This document shows positions 4,965-5,563 of a stretch of DNA of 5,563 bases, one piece after another; the stretch's first letter is position 1; each line of letters begins with the position of its first letter. Origin of the DNA: Nitrososphaerales archaeon (lineage in GTDB: Archaea > Thermoproteota > Nitrososphaeria > Nitrososphaerales > UBA183). The translations under genes and the position numbers were made by a program. The stretch is taken from NCBI GenBank assembly GCA_030045755.1, contig JASIEW010000098.1, forward strand, positions 1 to 5,563, written 5' to 3'. A model generated the notes under the pieces. The model did no database searches, was not told where the DNA came from, and saw only the letters and a list, made by a program, of their open reading frames with translations.

Positions 4965-5563
4965 GTGTCGATAGACTTCCACGTCCATCCTTGGACCAGG
5001 GCCTTCATGAAGAAGAACGGGCCGATCGTCAAGGCGTGCAACTTCTTCAATCTGGACATATCGAAGGCGCCGTCGTCAGTGGAGCAGCTCATCTCCGAAA
5101 TGGACGACGCCGGCGTCTCACAGGGCGTCGTCCTAGGCCAGGACACGCACGCGACGCCGAATCCGAGCTTCAAGAACTATACGATGAGAAACGACGACCT
5201 TGCAAGGATAGCCAACAAGTCCAAGGACCGTCTCGTAGCGTACGCCGGCGTCGACCCAAACGCAGGGAAGGAGGCCCTCAGCGAGCTCAAGCGCTCGGCC
5301 CTGGACCTCGGGATGCGCGGGCTGAAGGTCCACAGCAGCGCAAACTCGGTCTACCCCAACGACCGGAAGAAGATGTATCCAATCTATGAATTCTGTCAGG
5401 AGAGGTCGCTGCCCGTCTTGTTCCACACGGGAACTACGGGCCTCGGAGATTGCGAGATAAGATACAGCAAGCCAGAGTTCTTGGACGAGGTCTGTCAGAG
5501 TTTTCCCGACATGCGCGTAATCATGGCGCACTTCGGATGGCCGTGGTACGATGTTACGATGGC
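4965..5563 (+). CDS. Amidohydrolase_2-type metal-dependent hydrolase (partial, 3' end outside window)
   Basis: The first 199 residues of a TIM-barrel amidohydrolase. It begins SIDFHVHPW, giving the H6-x-H8 metal-binding pair on strand 1 close to the N-terminus as the family requires. Further on are GMRGLKVH (K121, H123) at the strand-4 position, VLFHTGTTG with H154 (strand 5) and VIMAHFGWPW with H189 (strand 6); the strand-8 Asp would lie beyond the window. Relatives (PF04909) include decarboxylases such as ACMSD and various C-O/C-N hydrolases, so the reaction is not predictable. The GTG at 4965 is chosen because a TATA-like box lies about 31 bases upstream and HxH comes four residues in; the only other in-frame start upstream is TTG at 4941, which follows a TGA. 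It is divergent from the peroxiredoxin. Confidence 0.88.
   Translation, partial: MSIDFHVHPWTRAFMKKNGPIVKACNFFNLDISKAPSSVEQLISEMDDAGVSQGVVLGQDTHATPNPSFKNYTMRNDDLARIANKSKDRLVAYAGVDPNAGKEALSELKRSALDLGMRGLKVHSSANSVYPNDRKKMYPIYEFCQERSLPVLFHTGTTGLGDCEIRYSKPEFLDEVCQSFPDMRVIMAHFGWPWYDVTM

Noticed and set aside
4829..5389. A 186-codon plus-strand frame spanning the start of the peroxiredoxin, the gap and the amidohydrolase
   Set aside because: It runs antisense to the peroxiredoxin N-terminus and out of phase with the amidohydrolase, whose HxH and later histidines are clearly coded in another frame.

Overview
The window is a gene-dense, G+C-rich stretch of what is most likely an archaeal chromosome, with a strong preference for G or C at third codon positions. 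The archaeal reading rests on A/T-rich TATA-like boxes centred about 27-33 bases upstream of several start codons (a pattern of leaderless or short-leader transcripts), a small Cys/His zinc-ribbon-like protein of an archaeal style, and GTG/TTG starts mixed with Shine-Dalgarno starts inside operons. A heterotrophic relative of the Thermoproteota/Nitrososphaerota is my guess, but the lineage is inference. There is no sign of phage, insertion sequence, integrase, CRISPR, tRNA or rRNA.

Layout: (1) bases 1-68, the likely C-terminal tail of a plus-strand gene that runs in from the left. (2) 71-1432, minus strand, an intact M20-family metallopeptidase (dipeptidase/carboxypeptidase type). (3) 1467-2891, plus strand, a short-type malic enzyme, divergent from the peptidase across only 34 bases. 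(4) 2929-3390, plus strand, a GNAT N-acetyltransferase 37 bases after the malic enzyme. (5) 3387-3539, minus strand, a 50-residue zinc-ribbon-like protein that ends convergently on the acetyltransferase, the two sharing one CTAG for both stop codons. (6) 3540-3680, a 141-base spacer holding the small gene's promoter-like box and a weak hairpin. (7) 4426-4902 and 3681-4415, minus strand, a two-gene unit: a Bcp/PrxQ-type peroxiredoxin followed after 10 bases by a four-helix membrane protein of unknown function. (8) 4965-5563, plus strand, the first 199 residues of an amidohydrolase_2-type metal-dependent hydrolase, divergent from the peroxiredoxin and truncated by the window edge.

How the genes work together: the peptidase and malic enzyme fit a peptide- and organic-acid-using metabolism (peptides to amino acids; malate to pyruvate plus reduced nicotinamide cofactor), and the peroxiredoxin removes peroxides. 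The only tight physical coupling is peroxiredoxin plus membrane protein. I see no clearly new multi-gene system. The items most worth a second look are the small zinc-ribbon gene and the membrane protein tied to the peroxiredoxin.
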